Source of the DNA: Bacteroidota bacterium
Lineage (GTDB): Bacteria > Bacteroidota > Bacteroidia > Chitinophagales > LD1
Length of the DNA: 7,536 bases
Assembly: GCA_023428205.1 (NCBI GenBank)
Contig: JAEYZB010000174.1
Coordinates: forward strand, 1-7,536
Direction: 5' to 3'
A model generated the notes under the pieces. It was given only the letters and a program-made list of their open reading frames with translations. It made no database searches and was not told the origin of the DNA. Within the stretch, counting starts at the first letter, position 1; the number at the start of each line of letters is the position of its first letter. Shown here piece by piece: positions 1 to 5,476 of the stretch. Both the position numbers and the translations under genes were made by a program.

Positions 1-331
1 TTTCCACCCCGACATTTCCCATAAGCGATGACGAAGCCTCATCCAAGAACACTCGTTCCATACTATCAAACATGGCTTTCATACGTTCCCGCGGAGACTG
101 GGCCTTATCATAGGCGTGTGCAAAAACGCGTTCTTTGAAATATTGATGCACCGTTTGAATCACGCGCTTCATCAATTCTTCTTTGCTCGGAAAATAGTGA
201 TAAAGACTGCCTTTTTGCAAGCCGCAAGCCGCGGCAATATCTGCCATAGACGTATTATAATAACTCTGTTGCCTGAATAATTTCAGCGATTGCAGGATAA
301 TAAAGTTTTCGTCTACTTTTTGCTTAGGCAT
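1..331 (-). CDS. TetR/AcrR-family transcriptional repressor, N-terminal part (3' end beyond left edge)
   Basis: Reading leftwards from ATG at 331-329, 110 codons stay open to the left edge, so only the N-terminal half is present. Residues about 8-54 form the three-helix DNA-binding domain of TetR proteins. The hallmark helix-turn-helix is at residues 27-46 (TSMADIAAACGLQKGSLYHY), followed by F-x-S-K-E-E-L. The rest (about 55-110) is the start of the all-helical ligand/dimer domain, and the G-N-V near the edge resembles the (M/I)GN motif of many AcrR/YxaF-like members. The ligand cannot be told from this part. The gene is divergent from the small gene at 429. The perfect palindrome at 361-374 lies 29 bp upstream of its start and overlaps its predicted promoter, so autorepression is likely. 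The family call is secure; the regulated target is inference. Confidence 0.93.
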   Translation of the reverse strand, partial: MPKQKVDENFIILQSLKLFRQQSYYNTSMADIAAACGLQKGSLYHYFPSKEELMKRVIQTVHQYFKERVFAHAYDKAQSPRERMKAMFDSMERVFLDEASSSLMGNVGVE

Positions 332-335
332 AACC

Positions 336-366
336 CAAAAGTAATAGTTAAAAGATATTTACCAAA
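336..366 (-). promoter_or_regulatory. Predicted Bacteroidota-type promoter of the TetR gene
   Basis: On the minus strand a -33 element TTTG (plus-strand CAAA, 363-366) is followed by exactly 19 bp and then TACTTTTG (plus-strand 336-343), a full match to the Bacteroidota -7 consensus TAnnTTTG. Only four bases separate the -7 element from the ATG at 331, so the transcript would begin at or very near the start codon and may be leaderless. The next in-frame Met (residue 29) lies inside the HTH and is too late to be the start. The -33 element sits inside the 361-374 palindrome. Confidence 0.6.
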
Positions 367-374
367 CGTTTGGT
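361..374. promoter_or_regulatory. Perfect 14-bp palindrome, likely TetR operator
   Basis: ACCAAACGTTTGGT is its own reverse complement over all 14 bases and lies in the 97-bp gap between the divergent TetR gene (start 331) and the plus-strand gene (start 429). Size, symmetry and position are typical of operators bound by TetR dimers. It overlaps the -33 element of the predicted TetR promoter, so binding would block RNA polymerase. Control of the plus-strand gene from the same site is possible, but no clear promoter was found on that side. Confidence 0.65.
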
Positions 375-428
375 CGATAACATATGGGAAAAGACTACCA
401 ACTCGCAAACATTTTGCAATATTGCAGC

Positions 429-938
429 ATGAACGCAGTACAAAACAGCAACTCCTTGTTTGCAGAATTCCCGCCACAAGCACGGGTGTGGATTTATCAG
501 GCTTCGCGCCTGCTTACAGAAAAAGAAACGAATGCGATTCGCGAAAAAGCGAAAGCCTTTGCTCTAAACTGGAACGCACACAAGCAACCGCTTACGGCTG
601 ATGCCGAAGTCGCTCACAATTTATTTTTAGTACTTATTGCCGATGAAGCGAAAATCTCGGCAAGCGGCTGCTCTATTGATAGTTCCGTCCGTTTGGTAAA
701 AGAACTCGAACAGGAATTTCAGCTCGTTTTTTTCGACCGTTTGAACGTAGCGTATCAAAACGATGGCACAATTTCATTAGCAAACTATCAAACATTGGTT
801 GAAGATATCAAAAGCGGAAAATTACCGCGTAACATTTCCATTTTCAATAATGTGATTCAAACAAAAGGCGAGTTAGAAACGAATTGGCTGATTCCAGTTG
901 AAAAAAGCTGGCTGTCCAAATTAATTGTCAATGGATAA
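429..938 (+). CDS. Small conserved Bacteroidota protein (often labelled 'ABC transporter ATPase'), function unknown
   Basis: The protein has 169 residues from the ATG at 429. The frame is also open to an ATG at 384, but that start is only 10 bp from the operator palindrome and would add a 15-residue leader. The family-like core begins at LFAEFPPQARVWIYQ (residues 10-24), so 429 is preferred. Other landmarks are LFLVLIADEAKISASGCSID (65-84) with a single Cys at 81, and FFDR (101-104). From memory, close relatives in Bacteroidota of about 160 residues carry the name 'ABC transporter ATPase'. There is no Walker A, signature or Walker B motif here, so that name is almost certainly wrong. No signal peptide or membrane segment is seen, so it is probably cytoplasmic. 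It is divergent from a TetR gene. Its last codons and stop are formed by the repeat at 922-990. The role is unknown. Confidence 0.82.
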   Translation: MNAVQNSNSLFAEFPPQARVWIYQASRLLTEKETNAIREKAKAFALNWNAHKQPLTADAEVAHNLFLVLIADEAKISASGCSIDSSVRLVKELEQEFQLVFFDRLNVAYQNDGTISLANYQTLVEDIKSGKLPRNISIFNNVIQTKGELETNWLIPVEKSWLSKLIVNG

Positions 939-990
939 TTGATAATGGAGAATGTGTGCTCTGTTCATTTTTAATTCTCCATTTTTAATT
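922..990. repeat. Short AT-rich repeat with direct and inverted copies, overlapping the end of the upstream gene
   Basis: Two tandem 14-mers, TAATTGTCAATGGA (922-935) and TAATTGATAATGGA (936-949), differ at two positions. A 17-base arm at 937-953 (AATTGATAATGGAGAAT) pairs with an inverted arm at 974-990, with 15 of 17 positions complementary and the inner 10 bp perfect, around a 20-base loop. The stop codon of the small protein (936-938) forms the first three bases of the second unit, so its C-terminal residues IVNG are encoded by repeat sequence. AATT/ATGGA repeats of this kind are, as I recall, common between genes in Bacteroidota genomes. An imperfect hairpin in RNA or a MITE/REP-like remnant are both possible. 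The remaining bases to 1004 are T-rich, with only a weak TTAATTTG (992-999) as a possible -7 element for the next gene. Confidence 0.6.
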
Positions 991-1004
991 TTTAATTTGA
1001 CTTC

Positions 1005-2177
1005 ATGCTATTTGAATTTTTACAACCCATAAACAGTGCCGATTTTTTTGATGCGGATGATTTGCAGCCCTCGCAACTCGGTTTGCATGTTACGTTTTAT
1101 GAAGGCAAGAAAATTGACCTGACTGATTTAGACATTGCCATTATAGGAGTACCGGAAAGCCGCAACGGAACACACAATACCGGTTCCGCGAAAGCCGCAA
1201 ACGCGCTTCGCAAACAACTCTACCAATTGCATACGCCTTTCACCGAAAAAAATATTCGCGTGATTGATTTGGGAGATATTCGCATCGGACAAAGTCCACG
1301 CGACACACAGTTTGCGGTGGCTTCAGCATTGCTTACGCTCATCACGCACAAAGTCGTTCCGGTGATTATTGGTGGCAGTCACAGCATTTCATACGGACAA
1401 TATTTAGGTTATCAGGAATTGCAAATGCTCATCAATGCGGTAATTTTTGACGAAAAAATTGACATTTCCGAAGGAGAAAGTTCCACTATTTCCGACCATT
1501 CTTTTTTATCAAATATCCTTTCGCACACGCCAAATTATTTGTTCAATCTTTCGCAAGTCGGCTATCAGTCGTATCTGAATAATCCGTTTGCCATTGACAT
1601 GTTGGAATCGCTCAATTTTGACTGTATTCGTTTGGGGCACGCGCGAAAAAATGTGTCGCATTTGGAACCGATTTTGCGCGATGCAGATTTGGTGAGCATT
1701 GACGTTTCGTGTTTGCGAATGGCTGATGCGCCCGCGCATGCACAGGCTTCACCAAATGGTTTCAGTGGAGAAGAACTATGCCAAATTGCGCGCTATTCAG
1801 GGTTAAGCGATAAACTGACTTCGTTTGGCATTTATGAATTCAACCCTGATTTTGATGTGCGAAATCAAACTTCGCAACTCTTGGCGCAAACGGTTTGGTA
1901 TTTCATCGAAGGCTATTACAGCCGCAGAGGAGACCATCCAAACAATGCCGACAACTTCCTGAAATTTACGGTAAAATTAGATATACTCGAACACGAATTG
2001 GTGTTTTGGAAAAGCAAAGTAACCGAGCGTTGGTGGATGGAAATTCCATTTGGCGACAAGAAAAAATTTGAGCGACAACAAATGGTGCCTTGCACGCACG
2101 AAGACTATGAAATGGCGTGCCGAGAAGAAATTCCCGACCGCTGGATGCGCGTTTACACCAAGCTTTTAGATAAGTAA
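1005..2177 (+). CDS. Arginase/formimidoylglutamase-fold (ureohydrolase superfamily) protein with degenerate metal site
   Basis: This 390-residue protein carries ureohydrolase landmarks in order: AIIGVPESRNGT (45-56), the GGSHS loop at 123-127 (usual GGDH), FDEKID at 148-153 (usual DAHxD), SIDVS at 231-235 (usual DxDxxDP) and YEFNP at 277-281 (usual E-(V/F)-N-P). Enough remains to be sure of the fold. However, the His of DxHxD is Lys151 and the second Asp of DxD is Ser235. H126, D149, D153, D233 and E278 are kept. A binuclear Mn centre of the arginase type is therefore unlikely, and hydrolase activity cannot be assumed. About 80 residues after the core (311-390, with RWWMEIPFG and PDRWMRVY) form an extra C-terminal region that I associate with the Bacteroidota branch, commonly named formimidoylglutamase or arginase. 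No hutH/U/I or arginine genes lie nearby. An ArsR-type regulator follows after 10 bp, so the two are probably cotranscribed. Fold assignment is strong; reaction unknown. Confidence 0.85.
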   Translation: MLFEFLQPINSADFFDADDLQPSQLGLHVTFYEGKKIDLTDLDIAIIGVPESRNGTHNTGSAKAANALRKQLYQLHTPFTEKNIRVIDLGDIRIGQSPRDTQFAVASALLTLITHKVVPVIIGGSHSISYGQYLGYQELQMLINAVIFDEKIDISEGESSTISDHSFLSNILSHTPNYLFNLSQVGYQSYLNNPFAIDMLESLNFDCIRLGHARKNVSHLEPILRDADLVSIDVSCLRMADAPAHAQASPNGFSGEELCQIARYSGLSDKLTSFGIYEFNPDFDVRNQTSQLLAQTVWYFIEGYYSRRGDHPNNADNFLKFTVKLDILEHELVFWKSKVTERWWMEIPFGDKKKFERQQMVPCTHEDYEMACREEIPDRWMRVYTKLLDK

Positions 2178-2187
2178 ACCGCATAAA

Positions 2188-2505
2188 ATGGCAAAGAATA
2201 AAGTAGTCGGAATCAACGAAGACAAACTGGAAGCGGCTAATGTGATAATGGATGCGCTGGCGCATTCTTTGCGTATTGAAATCATTAATTTTGTAGCGGA
2301 AAAAGGAGAGTCTTCGGTGGGTGACATTTACCGTCATTTGGACATTACACAGTCCATGACTTCGCAACATCTGAAATTACTGAAAGACGCAAAAATTCTC
2401 AAGGTTCGTGCAGAACACAAACACCGCTTCTACTCCATAAATGAAGACACGCTTCTGAAAATAAAAGCCCTGATGGACGAGTATTTTCCAGGGGTTTCCG
2501 CCTAA
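2188..2505 (+). CDS. ArsR-family winged-helix transcriptional regulator
   Basis: This 105-residue protein shows the compact ArsR/SmtB layout. Helices at about 12-40 include ANVIMDALAHSLRIEIINFV, helix-turn-helix residues are about 43-67 with recognition segment SMTSQHLKLLKD (56-67), and a beta-wing lies at about 70-84 (ILKVRAEHKHRFYSI). A C-terminal helix (87-98) should serve dimerisation. The length is normal for the family. It has no cysteine at all and lacks the ELCVCDL metal-binding motif, so thiol-type metal sensing as in ArsR or CadC is ruled out; another signal or constitutive binding is more likely. The start lies 10 bp after the stop of the arginase-fold gene on the same strand, which suggests one transcript. 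Targets are not evident from the sequence. Confidence 0.9.
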   Translation: MAKNKVVGINEDKLEAANVIMDALAHSLRIEIINFVAEKGESSVGDIYRHLDITQSMTSQHLKLLKDAKILKVRAEHKHRFYSINEDTLLKIKALMDEYFPGVSA

Positions 2506-2584
2506 ATTTCATTTTTTTGTACAATCCACAAAACCCCGTGCGCGTTTATTTTCAATCAAATACAGAATAACATCTCGCAGCCGT

Positions 2585-2592
2585 TACCTTAG
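2585..2592 (+). promoter_or_regulatory. Possible -7 element for the oxidoreductase gene
   Basis: TACCTTAG matches the Bacteroidota -7 consensus TAnnTTTG at all but one fixed position and ends 8 bases before the ATG at 2601. No TTTG is found at the expected -33 distance, so the call is weak. The rest of the 95-bp gap (2506-2600) shows no convincing hairpin or palindrome; it begins with a T-run (2510-2518). Confidence 0.3.
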
Positions 2593-2600
2593 CCTTCGCA

Positions 2601-3593
2601 ATGGCAAAAAAAGTAAAAATCGGCTTATTGGGAGCGGGACATTTAGGCAAAATCCATCTGAAGCTGTTACAGGAAATTGAAGGTTTTGAAGTGGTTGGTT
2701 TTTTTGATGTAGATGAAATTGTACAGAAAAATGTGAGCGAAGAGTTCGAGGTAAAAGCCTATCCCAAAGCGGAAAAATTGATTGCAGAATGCGATGCCGT
2801 AGATATTGTTACACCTACTTCTTTCCACTATCCGTTGGGCGCGTATGCCGCAAAAAAAGGCAAACATATTTTTATTGAAAAACCATTGTGTTCCACCGTT
2901 TCCGAAGCGCGAAAACTGGTGGACATTGTGGACGAAGTGCGCGTGAAAGCGATGGTCGGACACGTAGAGCGTTTCAACCCTGCAATGCTGAGTTTGAAAA
3001 ACAAACACATTGACCCGCTGTTTATAGAAGTACATCGTTTGGCGCAATTTAATCCACGCGGAACGGATGTTTCGGTCGTGTTGGATTTGATGATTCACGA
3101 CCTGGATATTATTTTGAGTTTGGTGAAAGGCAATGTGAAACGCGTACATGCAAGCGGAGTGGCGATTGTGAGCGACAGCCCCGACATTGCGAATGCGCGA
3201 ATTGAATTTGATAACGGCTGCGTGGCGAATTTGACGGCAAGCCGAATTTCGATGAAGAATATGCGGAAGATGCGTATTTTCCAGCAAGGTGCGTACATTT
3301 CGTTAGACTTCATGAAAAAGAAATCGGAGGTGATTACGATTCATGATATGCCTGAAGTAAACGAACAATATCTAGAACTTGAAATCCCGGGCAAGAGCAA
3401 AAAATACATTCAGTTCAACCAAACCGAAGGCGAAGAAGTGAACGCCATAAAAATGGAATTGGAACTTTTTTTACAATCCATTCAGCACAATACGAAAGTT
3501 CCCGTACCGGTTCACGATGGTTTGCGCGCCATGGAAGTGGCACACACGATTCTGGAAAAAATCAGAAAACAACTTTTAGCGAAGGAGGTGTAA
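2601..3593 (+). CDS. Gfo/Idh/MocA-family NAD(P)-dependent oxidoreductase, GnnA/UDP-GlcNAc 3-dehydrogenase-like
   Basis: The 330-residue length is typical for the family. The Rossmann nucleotide-binding glycine loop GAGHLG is at 11-16 after the first beta strand (KIGLL), with acidic Asp36 at the end of the second strand (FFDVD), which favours NAD over NADP. The family EKP motif is at 93-95 (IFIEKPLC). The catalytic-domain segment VGHVERFNPA is at 119-128 and LDLMIHDLDI at 161-170, where His166 is at the position of the usual catalytic His. Proteins with VGH-(L/I/V)-ERFNPA and LDLMIHD remind me of UDP-N-acetylglucosamine 3-dehydrogenases such as GnnA, which oxidise the sugar 3-OH before transamination. 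No GnnB-type aminotransferase is in the window, so the substrate remains inference. Cytoplasmic, no signal peptide. It probably has its own promoter in the 95-bp gap upstream. Confidence 0.88.
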   Translation: MAKKVKIGLLGAGHLGKIHLKLLQEIEGFEVVGFFDVDEIVQKNVSEEFEVKAYPKAEKLIAECDAVDIVTPTSFHYPLGAYAAKKGKHIFIEKPLCSTVSEARKLVDIVDEVRVKAMVGHVERFNPAMLSLKNKHIDPLFIEVHRLAQFNPRGTDVSVVLDLMIHDLDIILSLVKGNVKRVHASGVAIVSDSPDIANARIEFDNGCVANLTASRISMKNMRKMRIFQQGAYISLDFMKKKSEVITIHDMPEVNEQYLELEIPGKSKKYIQFNQTEGEEVNAIKMELELFLQSIQHNTKVPVPVHDGLRAMEVAHTILEKIRKQLLAKEV

Positions 3594-3600
3594 TCCTGCC

Positions 3601-3638
3601 CGTTTTTTTCACCCATTTGAAAGTCCTGTGAAAAAACG
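3601..3638. terminator. Weak AT-rich inverted repeat, possible terminator of the oxidoreductase gene
   Basis: CGTTTTTTTCAC (3601-3612) pairs with GTGAAAAAACG (3628-3638) as an 11-bp stem with a single bulged T, around a 15-base loop, starting 8 bases after the stop codon at 3591-3593. The stem is mostly A:T and no T-run follows the right arm, so it is not a standard intrinsic terminator on the plus strand. Confidence 0.3.
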
Positions 3639-3649
3639 AGTAAGATTTC

Positions 3650-3677
3650 TTTGAATTACAATTTTTTATAATCTTTG
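3650..3677 (+). promoter_or_regulatory. Possible promoter of the exported-protein gene
   Basis: TTTG at 3650-3653 and AATCTTTG at 3670-3677 resemble the Bacteroidota -33 (TTTG) and -7 (TAnnTTTG) elements, with one mismatch in the -7 box. The 16-bp spacing is shorter than the usual 19 or so. Transcription would give a leader of about 40 bases, A-rich and without a Shine-Dalgarno sequence, before the ATG at 3721. Confidence 0.4.
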
Positions 3678-3720
3678 GAGAAAATAACAATTTCCATTTC
3701 AAACAATTAAACGACATCTC

Positions 3721-5376
3721 ATGAAAAAACACTACAGCCAAATCATCCTGTCATTAGTCGCAATGCTTACATGCAGCACCGTCTTGGCAGGTGACCCAAA
3801 ATTAAAAATAGACTGGAGCCAAGAATATTTGCTCCCTAAAAAACATGCCGACATCGGCTTCATCGGTAACCCGAAAGTAGGCTATACCCAAATGGGATAT
3901 CAACTGAAAAAAAGCCTTTCCCTTCAACATTTTTCACCGGACCTTAATTTAGAATCTACCAACACTATTGACTTGAAGGGTTTTCCGGCAGGTTTAATCA
4001 ATGAAGGGGTTGTTCAGTTCGCGGGAAAAACCTACTGGGGATATTCTACATGGGAAAAAAGCACAACTACGGAACGCCTGTTTTTACAAGAATTGGATTT
4101 GGAAAGTGGCATGGCGGTTGGAGAAGCTACACAGCTCACCGAAACAGGGAAGCTGACCGGAGACATGTTTGCCACCGGATTTTACAAATTTGAATTACGC
4201 AAATACGAGTTCTTTTATTCTTCCGACTCAACAAAGTTGGGCGTAGTAGTGCAATATCCAAACGCATCACGAAATGATGCCATCAACAAAGAGAAGTACG
4301 GCTTTTTTGTGTTTGATAAAAATCTGAATCAGTTGTGGAAAAATGACGTGGAAATGCCATACACTGAAAAGAAAATGGACATCTACGACAAAACGATAGA
4401 CCGAAGCGGAAATATTTATTTCGTGGCTCGCGTGTTTGATGATGAATCCGAAAAACGAGTAAAAGACGGTAAAGTAAATTTCCACTTTGAAATTCTGAAA
4501 TTTGCAAAAGGCGGGAAAAAAGCCGTTTCCATTCCTTTTAAATTTGAAAAAAATTATGTCTCGCAATTAGGTTTGTTTGAAGATTTTCAAGGAAACATTG
4601 TGTGCAGCGGATTTTATTCCGACAAAACCCGAAAAGGCAAAATTTCTACTGACGGAGGAGCTGCTGATGGCACTTTCTTTTTGCGATTAGATCCAAGTGA
4701 TAATAAACTGACAAACGTTCACAAAGGGTTTTATGAATTTCCTGCGGAAGTATTAATGCAATTTGAAAAAGCGAGAACGCAGAAAAAAATTGAAAAAGCA
4801 GAAAACAAAGGAACCGCCTCTTCTGCAAATTTGCGATTACGTAATATCTATTTCGGGCAAGACGGCTCACTAACTCTCTTCGGGGAAGAATACTATATGG
4901 TAACAAGAGTGGTGATGAGCGGAAAAACTACGCGGACTTATTATGACCACCGTTTCAATGACATTTTGGTACAACGTATCGGTGCTGACGGAGAATTGAT
5001 GTGGACGAAAAAGATTCCTAAAAGCCAATTTGCAACAACATACAGCCCGTCTCCTGCTTCTGCCGTTGGTTTAGGAATGAATATTTTGAGCACCGACAAC
5101 GGTTACAACATATTTTTTATGGACAATTTGAAAAACATGAATCTGCCGGAAGACAAAGCACCGGCAACACACGCAACCGCCCTGAAAGGGATTTTGGTTT
5201 CGGTGAACGTGGATAAAACAACTTGCGATACTAAAAAAACAAATGTGTTCGACACCCGCGAAATGAAAGACTTAATCAACATTATTAATGCCGACAAGGT
5301 AGGCAGCAATACGTTCATCAATCGCACGTGGATTAAAAAGAAAAACAAAGTCTGCTTACTTACAGTAGAAGATTAA
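3721..5376 (+). CDS. Exported protein of unknown function, probably beta-propeller-like
   Basis: The 551-residue protein starts with a clear Sec signal peptide: positive KKH, hydrophobic stretch about 8-22, likely cut after VLA at 23 (next residues GDP). There is no lipobox Cys at the cut site (Cys18 is within the hydrophobic core) and no C-terminal sorting domain, so a periplasmic location is most likely. The mature part is rich in short beta-strand units of the kind x-G-N/S-hydrophobic-x-hydrophobic followed by 'D-x-x-(L)': DRSGNIYFVAR (227-237), DFQGNIVCSGFY (288-299), GQDGSLTLFGEEYY (379-392), STDNGYNIFFMD (457-468). Paired strands such as FFVFDKNLNQLW (195-206) and ILVQRIGADGELMW (415-428) suggest irregular propeller blades. 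A Lys/Glu-rich insertion at about 349-363 is probably helical. No enzyme motif was found. It ends at a strong terminator shared with the convergent AsmA-like gene. Family not recognised. Confidence 0.8.
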   Translation: MKKHYSQIILSLVAMLTCSTVLAGDPKLKIDWSQEYLLPKKHADIGFIGNPKVGYTQMGYQLKKSLSLQHFSPDLNLESTNTIDLKGFPAGLINEGVVQFAGKTYWGYSTWEKSTTTERLFLQELDLESGMAVGEATQLTETGKLTGDMFATGFYKFELRKYEFFYSSDSTKLGVVVQYPNASRNDAINKEKYGFFVFDKNLNQLWKNDVEMPYTEKKMDIYDKTIDRSGNIYFVARVFDDESEKRVKDGKVNFHFEILKFAKGGKKAVSIPFKFEKNYVSQLGLFEDFQGNIVCSGFYSDKTRKGKISTDGGAADGTFFLRLDPSDNKLTNVHKGFYEFPAEVLMQFEKARTQKKIEKAENKGTASSANLRLRNIYFGQDGSLTLFGEEYYMVTRVVMSGKTTRTYYDHRFNDILVQRIGADGELMWTKKIPKSQFATTYSPSPASAVGLGMNILSTDNGYNIFFMDNLKNMNLPEDKAPATHATALKGILVSVNVDKTTCDTKKTNVFDTREMKDLINIINADKVGSNTFINRTWIKKKNKVCLLTVED

Positions 5377-5399
5377 AAAAACAAGTTCTCTGCAAACAT

Positions 5400-5437
5400 A
5401 AAAAAAGGCATTACTGAAATCAGTAATGCCTTTTTTT
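5400..5437. terminator. Strong bidirectional intrinsic terminator
   Basis: A7-GGCATTACTG (5400-5416) pairs perfectly with CAGTAATGCC-T7 (5421-5437): a 17-bp stem with AAAT as loop. The ten mixed base pairs are flanked by A7 on the left and T7 on the right, so either strand yields a stem followed by U-rich RNA. It lies 23 bases after the stop of the exported-protein gene and 39 bases beyond the stop of the minus-strand AsmA-like gene, so it serves both convergent genes. Confidence 0.95.
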
Positions 5438-5441
5438 GTAT

Positions 5442-5460
5442 AAAACGTGCTCGTTTTTTT
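5442..5460 (+). terminator. Small second hairpin with T-tract
   Basis: AAAACG (5442-5447) pairs with CGTTTT (5452-5457) around TGCT, and the T-run extends to 5460. The six-bp stem has only two G:C pairs, so it is at most a weak back-up behind the strong terminator at 5400-5437. It lies between that terminator and the end of the minus-strand gene. Confidence 0.3.
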
Positions 5461-5476
5461 GAACCACTTCAGGGAA

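Noticed and set aside
384..428. Upstream ATG giving a 15-residue longer N-terminus for the small protein
   Set aside because: It starts 10 bases from the operator palindrome, leaving little room for a promoter, and the family-like sequence begins only after the ATG at 429. It cannot be fully excluded.
290..601. Plus-strand open frame of 103 codons across the TetR/small-gene gap
   Set aside because: It runs antisense to the TetR start, through the operator and out of frame into the small gene; its sequence resembles no protein family.
2667..3313. Minus-strand open frames of 60-206 codons opposite the oxidoreductase gene
   Set aside because: His/Asn/Phe-rich shadow translations of a well-supported plus-strand gene, with no domain resemblance.
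3582..3590. AAGGAGGTG, an ideal Shine-Dalgarno sequence at the end of the oxidoreductase gene
   Set aside because: It encodes the last residues K-E-V, no start codon follows within a usable distance, and Bacteroidota seldom use such sites. Taken as chance.
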